Below, one piece after another: positions 27,087 to 34,793 of a stretch of 46,620 nucleotides of DNA (its first letter is position 1; the number at the start of each line of letters is the position of its first letter). Below the pieces are notes generated by a model. It saw nothing but the letters and a program-made list of their open reading frames with translations, made no database searches and was not told where the DNA came from. Source of the stretch: Chitinophagales bacterium (GTDB lineage Bacteria; Bacteroidota; Bacteroidia; Chitinophagales; JADIYW01); contig JAIBAX010000035.1 in the NCBI GenBank assembly GCA_019694955.1, forward strand, positions 1 through 46,620. The letters run 5' to 3'. A program made the translations under genes and the position numbers.

Positions 27087-27194
27087 GAATATCGATGTAC
27101 AAATTTAGTATCACAAAGTTTCCCAAAGAAGGCACTAAGAACGCAAAGGGATTACAAAAAAGATACCATCTAAAACCAAAAAACTTCTTCCGAT

Positions 27195-28088
27195 TTACAT
27201 TTTTACAAAAGGTTTAACAAAATTATCCTGCGACACAAGAAAATAATTGCCATTGGCAAAAGTCGAAACATCTATACTGTTTATTCCGGTAGAAATGTCA
27301 AAACTTTTCAATAGCTGACCGAAAACATTATAAAGGAATACCTCCATCGCTTTATTCGATTGATTATCAATGAATAAAGTGGAATAAATAGGATTCGGAC
27401 AAATATTTATTTGCGACTGCAATATTTGTTGATTAGACACCTTATTGACTACATAATCACAAGGTCTGTCAATAAAAGTTAAATCGTTTACTCCATCTCG
27501 GTAACAGCGTAAGTGTTCTGGATAAACACCGTCACAAAGATAATTTAATAAATAAAACAGCTGTGTAGCATTTCCTAAAAATTCCACAATTAGATGAGGG
27601 GTAAATCCACACAAAATTGAATTTGGTAAATAATGGATATATTGAACAGTACTATTGCCTAAATAATCAACCACTTTAATACTATCTATAATATATTGTA
27701 ACTTCAAACCATTATAATAAGGCACCATTATGGACTCACCTGTATCCCCAACAGATAAATTAAAATCATATAGAAGATAAAATTCACTTTCTTGATATAT
27801 GTACAGTTGCTTATTTTCCGAAAGAACATAAAATTTATGTTGAAACACGTGCGGAATACCATTACCCTTTGTTGGATTTCCCAACAAAACTTTGCAATTC
27901 TTATCATTTATTATAGTATCCTTTTCAACAATTAACTTATAAAATCCGGTATCATTAGGCAAACCTTGACGGTTATACTCAATATAATCATAATAATACT
28001 CCGCCCCCACCGGAAACCACTCTGTTAGGGTTTGCCCATAGCCTATGCTTAGGAATAGGCAAAAAATCAATGTTATTATCAGTTTCAT
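27195..28088 (-). CDS. T9SS type A sorted secreted protein
   Basis: A 297-residue protein with a signal peptide (KLIITLIFCLFLSIGYG, cleaved before QTLTEW). The middle (about residues 20-220) is a tyrosine- and asparagine-rich beta domain (PVGAEYYYDYIEYNRQG, VEKDTIINDKNCKVL) typical of Bacteroidetes proteins of unknown function. The last ~75 residues form the type A (Por) sorting domain: ICPNPIYSTLFIDNQSNKAM, EVFLYNVFGQLLKSFDIS and a FANGNYFLVSQDNFVKPFVK tail. It would be exported by Sec, then by T9SS, and its C-terminal domain removed. No catalytic motif was seen. Confidence 0.88.
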   Translation of the reverse strand: MKLIITLIFCLFLSIGYGQTLTEWFPVGAEYYYDYIEYNRQGLPNDTGFYKLIVEKDTIINDKNCKVLLGNPTKGNGIPHVFQHKFYVLSENKQLYIYQESEFYLLYDFNLSVGDTGESIMVPYYNGLKLQYIIDSIKVVDYLGNSTVQYIHYLPNSILCGFTPHLIVEFLGNATQLFYLLNYLCDGVYPEHLRCYRDGVNDLTFIDRPCDYVVNKVSNQQILQSQINICPNPIYSTLFIDNQSNKAMEVFLYNVFGQLLKSFDISTGINSIDVSTFANGNYFLVSQDNFVKPFVKM

Positions 28089-28100
28089 AGGTGATGTTAT

Positions 28101-28240
28101 TTATTCTGTTAAAATCACTTTTTGGTAGCAACTTCTCGTCCGTCAATTATTAAAGCATAAATGAAAATACCGGAATAGCGTTCATTGCCTCTTACGGCAA
28201 TTTCTGTAATAAACTTATCATAAATAGGGTTAGATTTTGG
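28101..28240 (-). pseudogene. decayed C-terminal end of a secreted-protein gene
   Basis: On the minus strand an open stretch without a start reads NPIYDKFITEIAVRGNERYS, then GIFIYALIIDGREVATKK, and stops at 28115-28117. This resembles the GxYIYxLxxDGxxxATKKMxLT ends common in Bacteroidetes surface or endosialidase-chaperone proteins. If the A5 run before the stop had one more A, the frame would continue VILTE and stop at 28101-28103, matching the usual end. Upstream, a stop at 28241-28243 closes the frame. It looks like a relic. Confidence 0.5.
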
Positions 28241-28352
28241 CTATTTTCGGTCGAAAGCATAGATTTTTCATAGGATGAATTTTAATTATTTAAGGATACG
28301 TGACATTAGACAAAATAATTGAAACTTCCCAATCTAACTAAACTTTAATTTT

Positions 28353-28380
28353 CAGTCCACAGTCGACAGTCCACGGTTCA
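28353..28380 (+). repeat. four-unit heptamer tract
   Basis: CAGTCCA, CAGTCGA, CAGTCCA, CGGTTCA in strict 7-bp period. Related in period and in the GTC/GTTCA core to the mutA array. Confidence 0.7.
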
Positions 28381-28479
28381 CTGATTTTACAAAAAACTCA
28401 TTTTATGTATAGTCAATGTCAATAATACAGAATTTGCCACGAATGCACGAACTTGAGAAGCTGTTTCGGATCCTAAAAC

Positions 28480-28512
28480 TTGACACCCAAAACTTAAAAA
28501 TATTTATATTTG
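28480..28512 (+). promoter_or_regulatory. candidate Bacteroidetes promoter of the SUI1/YciH gene
   Basis: TTG at 28480-28482 (-33 region) and TATATTTG at 28505-28512 (-7 box, consensus TAnnTTTG) are 22 bp apart. The start codon follows 10 bp after the -7 box, so the leader would be very short. Confidence 0.45.
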
Positions 28513-28522
28513 TCGAAAAAGA

Positions 28523-28867
28523 ATGGCTAAACAAGAGAATTGGAAGGATAAATTAGGCGTTGTATTTTCTACTAATCCCGATTTCAAATATGAGGAAGAG
28601 GAGAAAGAAGAACCTTCTCCCCCGCCACAACAGCAACAGTTACTAATCTTAAAAGACAGCAAACAACGCAAGGGCAAAACGGTGACTTTGGTTCAAGGCT
28701 TTGTTGGCAGAGAAGAAGATTTGGAAGCCCTTGGAAAAATGCTAAAAACAAAATGTGGCGTAGGCGGATCAGCAAAAGATGGTGAAATAGTATTACAAGG
28801 CGACTTCCGCCAAAAGGTAAAAGAAATCCTAGAAAAAGACGGCTATAAGGTGAAAGTGAGGATTTGA
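28523..28867 (+). CDS. yciH: SUI1/YciH family translation factor
   Basis: A 114-residue protein with a variable acidic, proline/glutamine-rich N-terminal part (EEEEKEEPSPPPQQQQ) and a SUI1/eIF1-like domain from about residue 40. The domain blocks are KQRKGKTVTLVQGFVGREED, LKTKCGVGGSAKDGEIVLQG and DFRQKVKEILEKDGYKVKV. In bacteria YciH-type proteins are thought to influence start-site fidelity or act under stress at the 30S subunit; the exact role is unsettled. It is monocistronic, preceded by a plausible promoter and followed by heptamer-rich DNA. Confidence 0.9.
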   Translation: MAKQENWKDKLGVVFSTNPDFKYEEEEKEEPSPPPQQQQLLILKDSKQRKGKTVTLVQGFVGREEDLEALGKMLKTKCGVGGSAKDGEIVLQGDFRQKVKEILEKDGYKVKVRI

Positions 28868-28870
28868 GTG

Positions 28871-29030
28871 AAGTTCACAGATGACAGTTCATGGTGGGGA
28901 TGTGGAAATTTGGAAATGTGAGGATTTGGAGATTTAAGAAAGTTCACAGCTCACAGATGTCGGTTCACGGCGGTATGGAATGAAAAAGTCAATAGACCAC
29001 AATCAATGGTCAACAGACCACAGCTTTCTT
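28871..29030 (+). repeat. cluster of degenerate 7-bp-period repeats
   Basis: Three tracts after yciH keep a 7-bp period: GTTCACA-GATGACA-GTTCATG (28873-28893), GTTCACA-GCTCACA-GATGTCG-GTTCACG (28942-28969) and AGTCAAT-AGACCAC-AATCAAT-GGTCAAC-AGACCAC (28987-29021). They share a GTYMAYR-like core with the mutA array. No frame or hairpin explains them. Confidence 0.7.
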
Positions 29031-29096
29031 GGTGTGCTTTGTGGTTGAATTTTGTTCGCGGTTCACGGAGGGAATCACTATTCACTTTTGGCTGTA

Positions 29097-31586
29097 CTAA
29101 AAATTAGGTGATAAGGAGAAAAACACCTTGAATTTATCGTACGTTGGGTCGTTTTTTTGTGTCATCCTCCACATAAAATCAACGCCGAGGATTTTGCCGA
29201 TATTTTCTAAACCAAAGCCTATCTCAGCATAATAGCCATTCAATCCTTTCAATCCTGCAGGAATATCAATAAAGTCAACCTTGGAAGGGTCAAGGCTACT
29301 CAACGCCATCTTGGTAATGAATTTCTCCCTGAGTTGTAATTTCGCAACACCCGGTATTTTATTTAGGAAAAAGCCATTGAAGTGGTGTTCGTAGAAGAGT
29401 TCCAATTTCTGGTCGGCAAGATAGCTGGCTTCTTGCATCATTCCCAAACGATCAAATTCCTGCAAAAAGGTTTCATTACCCGGATGTATCGACAAAAGCG
29501 GATAAGGTGCATTTCCCATTACCTTACTACCCGTAAGCATAATTTTGGAATAGCCGAAAGGTGTGTTCACACGTTGCTCAATTTTAAGATCAAGCTTATG
29601 GAAATTAAATTCACTCTTTAACCAACCTTTCTTGCTAAAAGTATAAAAAAGATGTATTCGTGGAAGTCCACCCTTTAAATGAAGTTGTCGCTTTCCCACT
29701 GTAAAAAACTTAGATCCCGGTGTGGCATGAATGGCAATTTTTGGTGTAAATACGGTAAAGGTTTCGTATTTCTTTTGCGTACCATCCTCCAACGTCTTTA
29801 TGAACTCAACTTTTCCGGGAATGGTTTGAAACCTCCTCCATTGCGTGCTGAAGGTGGTACTAAAATTTGGAAACCATGTTCTATTGTAAAAAATATTGAG
29901 GTCTTTCATAGACACCAAGTCCTGAATGCCATCTTTCCTCAACAGTGAATAGTAAAAATAATCATAGTTCAAATTGCTGCCTTCCAAAGAAAAACGCTGA
30001 TAGTCATCATACCAATTAAAACCTACGCTATGACTTCTATTGGGCTTAGTGGGGAGTTGTGCAGAAAACTCTGCGCCATATTTAAATTTCTTATCCAAAG
30101 TACCATACGCACCATGTACCTGGAACCTATATTTTTCACTGAGGAATCTATTGCTGCGTACTTGCAGGCGGAGGCGCACGCCTTCAACATCGTTCCAACT
30201 TACCACTTGATAGAGGCTTCCAATGTCAATTTTACCCACCCGATAATGCCCTGACCCAAAGAAACTGCCTATTTTGGAAAAAGCTTTGTAGGCGCGGGTA
30301 CGCTTGAGGGAGTCGATCATCCAATAGACATTGCTTTCATGGAAATTTAGCGAATCAAATCGGCTATTATTCCAAAATTCATTATTACGCCTTCTGTAAT
30401 CCTTTTCATATTCCATTTTCTCACCTTGAAAAATGGTATCGGGAATCCCGGCTTCTACTACAATATCTCTTCTGGAAAGATATCGGGAGAGGCGAATACT
30501 TTTACTGCGTTTCCGCTTGGTGAAAGCAATATTGCTGGCACGTGCCTCACTCTGCTTAAACCAACCTTTTCCGGGTACTTGTTCAAATTGCTGTTCCAAC
30601 TTGAACTCGTTGACAAAATTAAGGTTAGCACGTCTATCGATGGAGAGTTTAATTTTTTGTATGGCGTAAGAAGGTTGGGCTATCCACGCATCTCCAACAA
30701 ATGCTAAGTCGGCCTTGGACTTAGGAAAGAACGCCAAATGAAATAAATAATTGATGGAGTCCGCCATTTTGGTACTGTCTACAATAAAGTACTTGTAGTT
30801 TAGCAAAGCGCCATCTGCAAAAGGCAATTGGAAGGCTTTATCATACACCATCATCTGGTTGCCGTATACATCCAATTCATCAAAAGCGATATCTAATAGC
30901 TCTGAAAATCTTAGCTGCTCAATACCGGAAACTTTGGAAGCATGTACGATACTTTTTTGTTTCTTGGGGTCATTATTGATATAGTATTTGGTGAGGGTTT
31001 CTTTTAAGATTAATGGAATAAAGCGTTGCCCATCTTCGGTAGTATCTTGATTTTCAAATACAAAACGAAAAGGCTTAATAATCTTCCGGTCTTTTATCGA
31101 CTCTTTGATATTGAACAATGAAGCGACGGTTTTCACATATTCGTCATAGCTGATATCGGTAAAAGCCTTGGGTTTATTATCATCTTTATTGGCCAATACT
31201 GCTCTGAATATCCGCATGGCGACAGTATCTTTCTCGCGATCACGCTTGGGTGCTTTTATGACAATCTCTCCCAGAAGTTCTGATTCTGCTTCCATATAAA
31301 CTACTATCAAGGAATCCTTAAACTTTCTCTTCTTGATTACTTCGTCTTTATAACCTATAAAACTGAGGATGATAGAATCAGTTTCTGGTGTAACCTGAAA
31401 TTGGAACTTCCCAGAGTCATCAGAATAATAGCCTGCTTGCATTTGCGGAACGGTAATGCTCACGTAGGACATCACTTCATCGGTAGTTTTATCCCGAACA
31501 ACCCCAGTAAGGAAGACATTATTCTGTCCCTTTACCGGAAAATGAGATAAAAAAATCAAAAGGATAAATACAATCCGAACCCTCAT
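29097..31586 (-). CDS. DUF5686 outer-membrane protein with carboxypeptidase-regulatory-like domain
   Basis: About 829 residues from ATG 31586 (MRVRIVFILLIFLSHFPVKG); the open frame runs 20 codons further up but without a signal-like start. After the signal peptide comes a CarboxypepD_reg-like (TonB-associated) beta domain (VFLTGVVRDKTTDEVMSYVS, SIILSFIGYKDEVIKK), then the long DUF5686 region (SYDEYVKTVASLFNIKES, FPKSKADLAFVGDAWIAQPS, SYAIQKIKLSIDRRANLNFV) and a C-terminal beta barrel ending KVFFSLSPNF. It is probably an outer-membrane transporter-like or assembly protein; the role is not known. It is transcribed toward the repeat-rich region. Confidence 0.88.
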   Translation of the reverse strand: MRVRIVFILLIFLSHFPVKGQNNVFLTGVVRDKTTDEVMSYVSITVPQMQAGYYSDDSGKFQFQVTPETDSIILSFIGYKDEVIKKRKFKDSLIVVYMEAESELLGEIVIKAPKRDREKDTVAMRIFRAVLANKDDNKPKAFTDISYDEYVKTVASLFNIKESIKDRKIIKPFRFVFENQDTTEDGQRFIPLILKETLTKYYINNDPKKQKSIVHASKVSGIEQLRFSELLDIAFDELDVYGNQMMVYDKAFQLPFADGALLNYKYFIVDSTKMADSINYLFHLAFFPKSKADLAFVGDAWIAQPSYAIQKIKLSIDRRANLNFVNEFKLEQQFEQVPGKGWFKQSEARASNIAFTKRKRSKSIRLSRYLSRRDIVVEAGIPDTIFQGEKMEYEKDYRRRNNEFWNNSRFDSLNFHESNVYWMIDSLKRTRAYKAFSKIGSFFGSGHYRVGKIDIGSLYQVVSWNDVEGVRLRLQVRSNRFLSEKYRFQVHGAYGTLDKKFKYGAEFSAQLPTKPNRSHSVGFNWYDDYQRFSLEGSNLNYDYFYYSLLRKDGIQDLVSMKDLNIFYNRTWFPNFSTTFSTQWRRFQTIPGKVEFIKTLEDGTQKKYETFTVFTPKIAIHATPGSKFFTVGKRQLHLKGGLPRIHLFYTFSKKGWLKSEFNFHKLDLKIEQRVNTPFGYSKIMLTGSKVMGNAPYPLLSIHPGNETFLQEFDRLGMMQEASYLADQKLELFYEHHFNGFFLNKIPGVAKLQLREKFITKMALSSLDPSKVDFIDIPAGLKGLNGYYAEIGFGLENIGKILGVDFMWRMTQKNDPTYDKFKVFFSLSPNF

Positions 31587-31895
31587 GTTTTTTGATAAGC
31601 AAATGTCTTGCCACATGATTACAAATGTCCGAACAATACATGGCAATATGTATTTAAAATATGTTAAATCCAGTTATTATTTAATTATGGCAGGGTTAAG
31701 TAATGATAAACCGCCTCATTTCGAAGTTTCGTTTGGCAAATAAAAAAAAGGTCTATTTTCAAAAGGAATAGATTCGCTTACACGATTAAGGGCATTTCCA
31801 TTAACAATTTCCAAGCAACTTGTGTAGGGTTATTGGGATTGGAAGATGCCAAGATACTAAAACTTGTAAAGTGGCACTTACAACAATAAAAAAAA

Positions 31896-32015
31896 CCTGT
31901 CCTGCTCACAGTTTGTAACTTTGAGCTAAGTATGAGACAAGTTTGTAACTTGCGTAAAGCAGGGTTTATTTAAAATTTGCAGTGGTTATCAAGATATAAT
32001 CTTGTGTTATGCAGT
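31896..32015 (+). repeat. 120-bp direct repeat, copy A (left edge of accessory island)
   Basis: Starts CCTGTCCTGCTCACAG and ends CTTGTGTTATGCAGT. Aligned by eye to copy B at 35781-35900 it has the same length and seven mismatches (about 94% identity). Inside, GTTTGTAACTT occurs twice, and CCTGC near the left faces GCAGG near the middle. Confidence 0.9.
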
Positions 32016-32120
32016 TGGAGGGAAGGAATATTTGGCAACCTTATTTTGCTTTAGTAGTGAAAATTAGCTGCTTTATCCTATTTTTACGAAAGATTGTAGG
32101 AGGTGTTTTTTTACAACCTG

Positions 32121-32136
32121 TCCCGCCAAAGCGGGA
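32121..32136. repeat. perfect short hairpin before the island's first gene
   Basis: TCCCGC-CAAA-GCGGGA is a 6-bp GC-rich stem with a four-base loop, 23 bp before the start at 32159. It could be a leader hairpin or part of a dispersed repeat. Confidence 0.5.
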
Positions 32137-32158
32137 GTCTAACGTTAGAAGTAACCAT

Positions 32159-32788
32159 ATGAAACGTTGTATTAGCATAATGATTTTACTTTTTTGGACG
32201 ACTTGCTCGTTTGGACAAGTAGAACTTGTGCCTAGAAAAGACAATGAGACTACTGAGCAATTTGCTGAACGACAAAAACCAGAAAATTCTACTTTAGCTC
32301 ATAAAGTTTTAAAAACAAAATGGAACGGAAATTCTGCTATAATTGCACTTTATGACATAACATACAAATTGCCGGAACCAAATGACTCAGACCAGCAGAC
32401 ATATCATGAAATTGTTGGATTTATATTTTTTAAATTGGATAAAAACACTTATAGTAAAATAACTTTTGGAACAATTGATACTGAAGGTAGCAACCCGTCA
32501 ATTAAAACTGTCTTTTTTGCAAATGCCGACAACGACAAAGCAAAAGAGTTGATAGTAATAGCTTCTTGGGAACAGCGACATTATGATGTTAATGGAATGC
32601 TCTATGGAACTTATATTTTTGATAACGAAACTGTTGAGAAAACACTTGATTTACAATATCTTGAAGAAATTAGCAAAAAACTTGATGGAGGTTGTGAATG
32701 TAATTGGAATGACGGAACAAATAAGAAAGCAAAATTTAAAACGGCTTCAGAAATTAAAAAGGAATTAGTCAGACTTGGTTATAAATGA
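32159..32788 (+). CDS. secreted hypothetical protein of the accessory island
   Basis: A 209-residue protein from ATG 32159 (MKRCISIMILLFWTTCSFG); the frame is open for 50 more codons but these run through repeat DNA, and only the 32159 start gives a signal peptide, cleaved before QVELVPR. The mature part has a beta-rich middle (AIIALYDITYKLPEPNDSDQ, IVGFIFFKLDKNTYSKITFG, VFFANADNDKAKELIVIASW) and a C-terminal helix (TASEIKKELVRLGYK). The DADxDxxxEL-like piece NADNDKAKELIVI resembles integrin/FG-GAP-style calcium loops, but one copy is not enough to name it. Family not recognised. Confidence 0.7.
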   Translation: MKRCISIMILLFWTTCSFGQVELVPRKDNETTEQFAERQKPENSTLAHKVLKTKWNGNSAIIALYDITYKLPEPNDSDQQTYHEIVGFIFFKLDKNTYSKITFGTIDTEGSNPSIKTVFFANADNDKAKELIVIASWEQRHYDVNGMLYGTYIFDNETVEKTLDLQYLEEISKKLDGGCECNWNDGTNKKAKFKTASEIKKELVRLGYK

Positions 32789-32970
32789 TAATTGTAAACG
32801 AATAAAGATTTAAAATTGGCAGCCTACAATAAGGCCTTTGCTAAAAGCAGGAAAAAGTGGTCAATTGAATATTATACCTCACATCAAACTTTGAACCAGG
32901 TTGATAATTTAGTGCCTCGATTTTAGGCAACACCTTTAGCATTAATCAGCAAAACATCGACCTAACAAAA

Positions 32971-33288
32971 ATGGAACAAAAAACGGAACAAATAAAACAA
33001 TTGGTAAGCCATCTTAAAAAGAAATATGGTTCAAAAAACATAATTGAAACCGATTATTGGGACGGTGATAATACAGCAATTGGTTTAACGGAACAAACAA
33101 AGCAATACGTCGTTTATATTGCTGATAACTGTAAAACAGACAATAAGTTTTTTGTTTCTTTAGAAAATCCGCCAGCCGTAAATGATTTTCCTTACACTCC
33201 ATACGGTAACTTTGAAAACCTTACTATTGACGAAGTTGAAAAAATCGTAGTTAATCATTTAAAAATCATAATTAATCATGACATCTGA
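32971..33288 (+). CDS. small hypothetical protein (105 residues)
   Basis: A soluble, 105-residue acidic protein with no signal peptide. It begins with a charged helix (KTEQIKQLVSHLKKKYGSKN), then beta-prone segments (IIETDYWDGDNTAIGLTEQ, QYVVYIADNCKTDNKFFVSL) and an LTIDEVEKIVVNHLKIII C-terminal helix. Size and layout are like immunity proteins, but no family is recognised. Its end overlaps the next gene by 11 bp, so the two are cotranslated and likely work together. Confidence 0.65.
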   Translation: MEQKTEQIKQLVSHLKKKYGSKNIIETDYWDGDNTAIGLTEQTKQYVVYIADNCKTDNKFFVSLENPPAVNDFPYTPYGNFENLTIDEVEKIVVNHLKIIINHDI

Positions 33289-33871
33289 ACAATTTGAAAC
33301 CTTTTGGCTTTCAACTTATCCTGAAACAATTCCCATAGCCTATAATTTTAAACATTGTTACAAGGATAGATGGTTTAGAATTCATAGTTTACCTGAATCT
33401 CAACGTTACCCCAACACCAATCAAGAGTGGCACATTTTACTTTCTAGGCAAAATAGAATAATTACAGATATCATTGGCGATTCAACACAATTGTTCATAG
33501 TAACTGGCGAATATGATTTCGACGGCACGTTTGATTCCCCAGATGTATTAAACACTGAATTGCTCTCTGACTTTAAATTCAAAAGCCTAAAACCGATTGA
33601 CCTATATAAGATAGATTCAAAGGAATATGATAAAGGAACAATATATAGACCATTTTTCGCCGAAGTAAAGTGGGAGCAAAATAAATACGATAAAATTTTA
33701 TGCTCAATAGCAAATGACGAAATGCGAGCATTTTTTGTAAGCATGGAAAATAAATGTTTAATTGCACCATACGATGGCGGCTTAGACTTAGTTCTTGAAA
33801 ACTCCGCAATAAAAGACTATTATAAGACTAAATATAAAGACTGGCTCTCATTACATATAGAGGGATTGTAA
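33278..33871 (+). CDS. DUF3885-like hypothetical protein
   Basis: A 197-residue soluble protein. Segments HCYKDRWFRIHSLPESQRYP, FFVSMENKCLIAPYDGGLDL and the end IKDYYKTKYKDWLSLHIEGL recall DUF3885-type proteins from memory, but this was not checked by a search. No catalytic motif stands out. The start codon overlaps the 105-residue gene by 11 bp. Such small cytosolic pairs in repeat-flanked islands are often toxin-immunity or stress genes; no such function is claimed here. Confidence 0.6.
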   Translation: MTSEQFETFWLSTYPETIPIAYNFKHCYKDRWFRIHSLPESQRYPNTNQEWHILLSRQNRIITDIIGDSTQLFIVTGEYDFDGTFDSPDVLNTELLSDFKFKSLKPIDLYKIDSKEYDKGTIYRPFFAEVKWEQNKYDKILCSIANDEMRAFFVSMENKCLIAPYDGGLDLVLENSAIKDYYKTKYKDWLSLHIEGL

Positions 33872-33892
33872 ACTATGCGCAGTTGATAAGAA

Positions 33893-34018
33893 TTTCCTGT
33901 CCTGCTCAAAGGAATCATCAAGGAAGCGTACGGAGATATTGAAAATGATAGAGGCACTGTAGATCATTTCTACAAGGTAATTTTATTAAAAATGCTATGC
34001 TCTATGATGAAATATTCT
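33893..34018 (+). pseudogene. orphan coding fragment after a partial repeat copy
   Basis: From a 13-bp piece of the island repeat (CCTGTCCTGCTCA, 33896-33908) an open frame reads LLKGIIKEAYGDIENDRGTV, then DHFYKVILLKMLCSMMKYSYF and stop, with no start at its left side. It looks like the end of an older gene cut by recombination at the repeat. Family not recognised. Confidence 0.35.
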
Positions 34019-34039
34019 TATTTTTGAGGAAAATGAAAT

Positions 34040-34098
34040 CGCTACCGAGTAGCGCATATTCAACCTACTATGAGATGTATATGCGCTACTTTGTAGCG
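34040..34098. repeat. inverted-repeat structure before the TauD-like gene
   Basis: GTAGCGCATAT (34049-34059) and ATATGCGCTAC (34079-34089) are perfect 11-bp arms around 19 nt. Each arm also belongs to a local hairpin, CGCTAC-CGA-GTAGCG (34040-34054) and CGCTAC-TTT-GTAGCG (34084-34098), so two alternative folds exist. It lies 34 bp upstream of the TauD-like start. Confidence 0.75.
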
Positions 34099-34131
34099 GG
34101 TATAAACAAGTTAACAGGCATTATTTTGACA

Positions 34132-34788
34132 ATGACAGTAACAAAAAACATATCATTAACTGATCAAGAGCAAAAAAGTTGGACAGTAATCAATCAAGAG
34201 ACTAATGATAAGTTTTTGACATTACTTGCAAATGAGTTAGGAGACATAATAGCTGACGACAATGGCAACAAAATACAACACTTGCGACCTAAATTAACAG
34301 GTCAAGGTATAAAAGATACTTTCAGCTATAAATATGGACTTGATGAGTTCCCATATCATACTGACACAGCATTTTGGGCAAAACCAGCCAAATTAATTTT
34401 AATGACAACTGAATTACCAAGTTCTTGCAACACGCTATTAATCGACATTAAGGGATTTCTTAATTCACTTACAGAAAGTGAGTTGGTTGTTTTTCAGAAT
34501 TCAGTTTTTACTCTAAAAACTCCAAGTCAAATTAAATTTGTTTCAGTTCTTCAACGTGAAAAGGAAGATTTTATTTTTAGATATGACCCTAATATTATGA
34601 CGCCATTTAATTCAAATGCTAAAAAATGTGACGACATAATAAAAGAATATATTGAAGACTCTAAGGCAATAGAAATACAATGGACAGGCAAGAATATTTT
34701 GGTGTTAAATAATTGGAGAATGGTGCACAAAAGAAGTGAATGCAAAAATGAACCTAAAAGAATTTTAAAAAGAATCTACATCAATTAA
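34132..34788 (+). CDS. TauD/TfdA-like 2-oxoglutarate/Fe(II) dioxygenase
   Basis: About 218 residues from ATG 34132 (MTVTKNISLTDQEQKSW); the frame is open to 33997 but those codons run through the inverted repeat. The iron-binding facial triad is visible: His76 and Asp78 in FPYHTDTAFW, and His199 in NNWRMVHKRSE. Arg210 or Arg214 (KRILKRIYIN) would bind 2-oxoglutarate. The protein is shorter than taurine dioxygenase (about 280 residues) and closer to the small clavaminate-synthase-like forms. The substrate is unknown. It ends 5 bp before a HEPN-like gene, so the two are probably one operon. Confidence 0.82.
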   Translation: MTVTKNISLTDQEQKSWTVINQETNDKFLTLLANELGDIIADDNGNKIQHLRPKLTGQGIKDTFSYKYGLDEFPYHTDTAFWAKPAKLILMTTELPSSCNTLLIDIKGFLNSLTESELVVFQNSVFTLKTPSQIKFVSVLQREKEDFIFRYDPNIMTPFNSNAKKCDDIIKEYIEDSKAIEIQWTGKNILVLNNWRMVHKRSECKNEPKRILKRIYIN

Positions 34789-34793
34789 TAATT

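Larger units (their letters stand above)
28089..28522. other. 434-bp intergenic region with relic and repeats
   Basis: Holds the decayed gene end (28101-28240), a four-unit heptamer tract (28353-28380) and the yciH promoter candidate near its right end. Nothing else was recognised. Confidence 0.6.
31587..32158. other. 572-bp gene-free region at the left edge of the island
   Basis: An orphan open stretch at about 31768-31890 reads RFAYTIKGISINNFQATCVG, then LLGLEDAKILKLVKWHLQQ and stop, without a start codon; it looks like the end of a lost gene. It is followed by direct-repeat copy A (31896-32015). Just before the next gene there are a TCCCGC-CAAA-GCGGGA hairpin (32121-32136) and a CTAACGTTAG palindrome. 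Confidence 0.5.

Noticed and set aside
26991..27173. Short plus-strand frame after the porin
   Set aside because: It runs through the porin terminator and heptamer repeats, so its codons come from repeat DNA.
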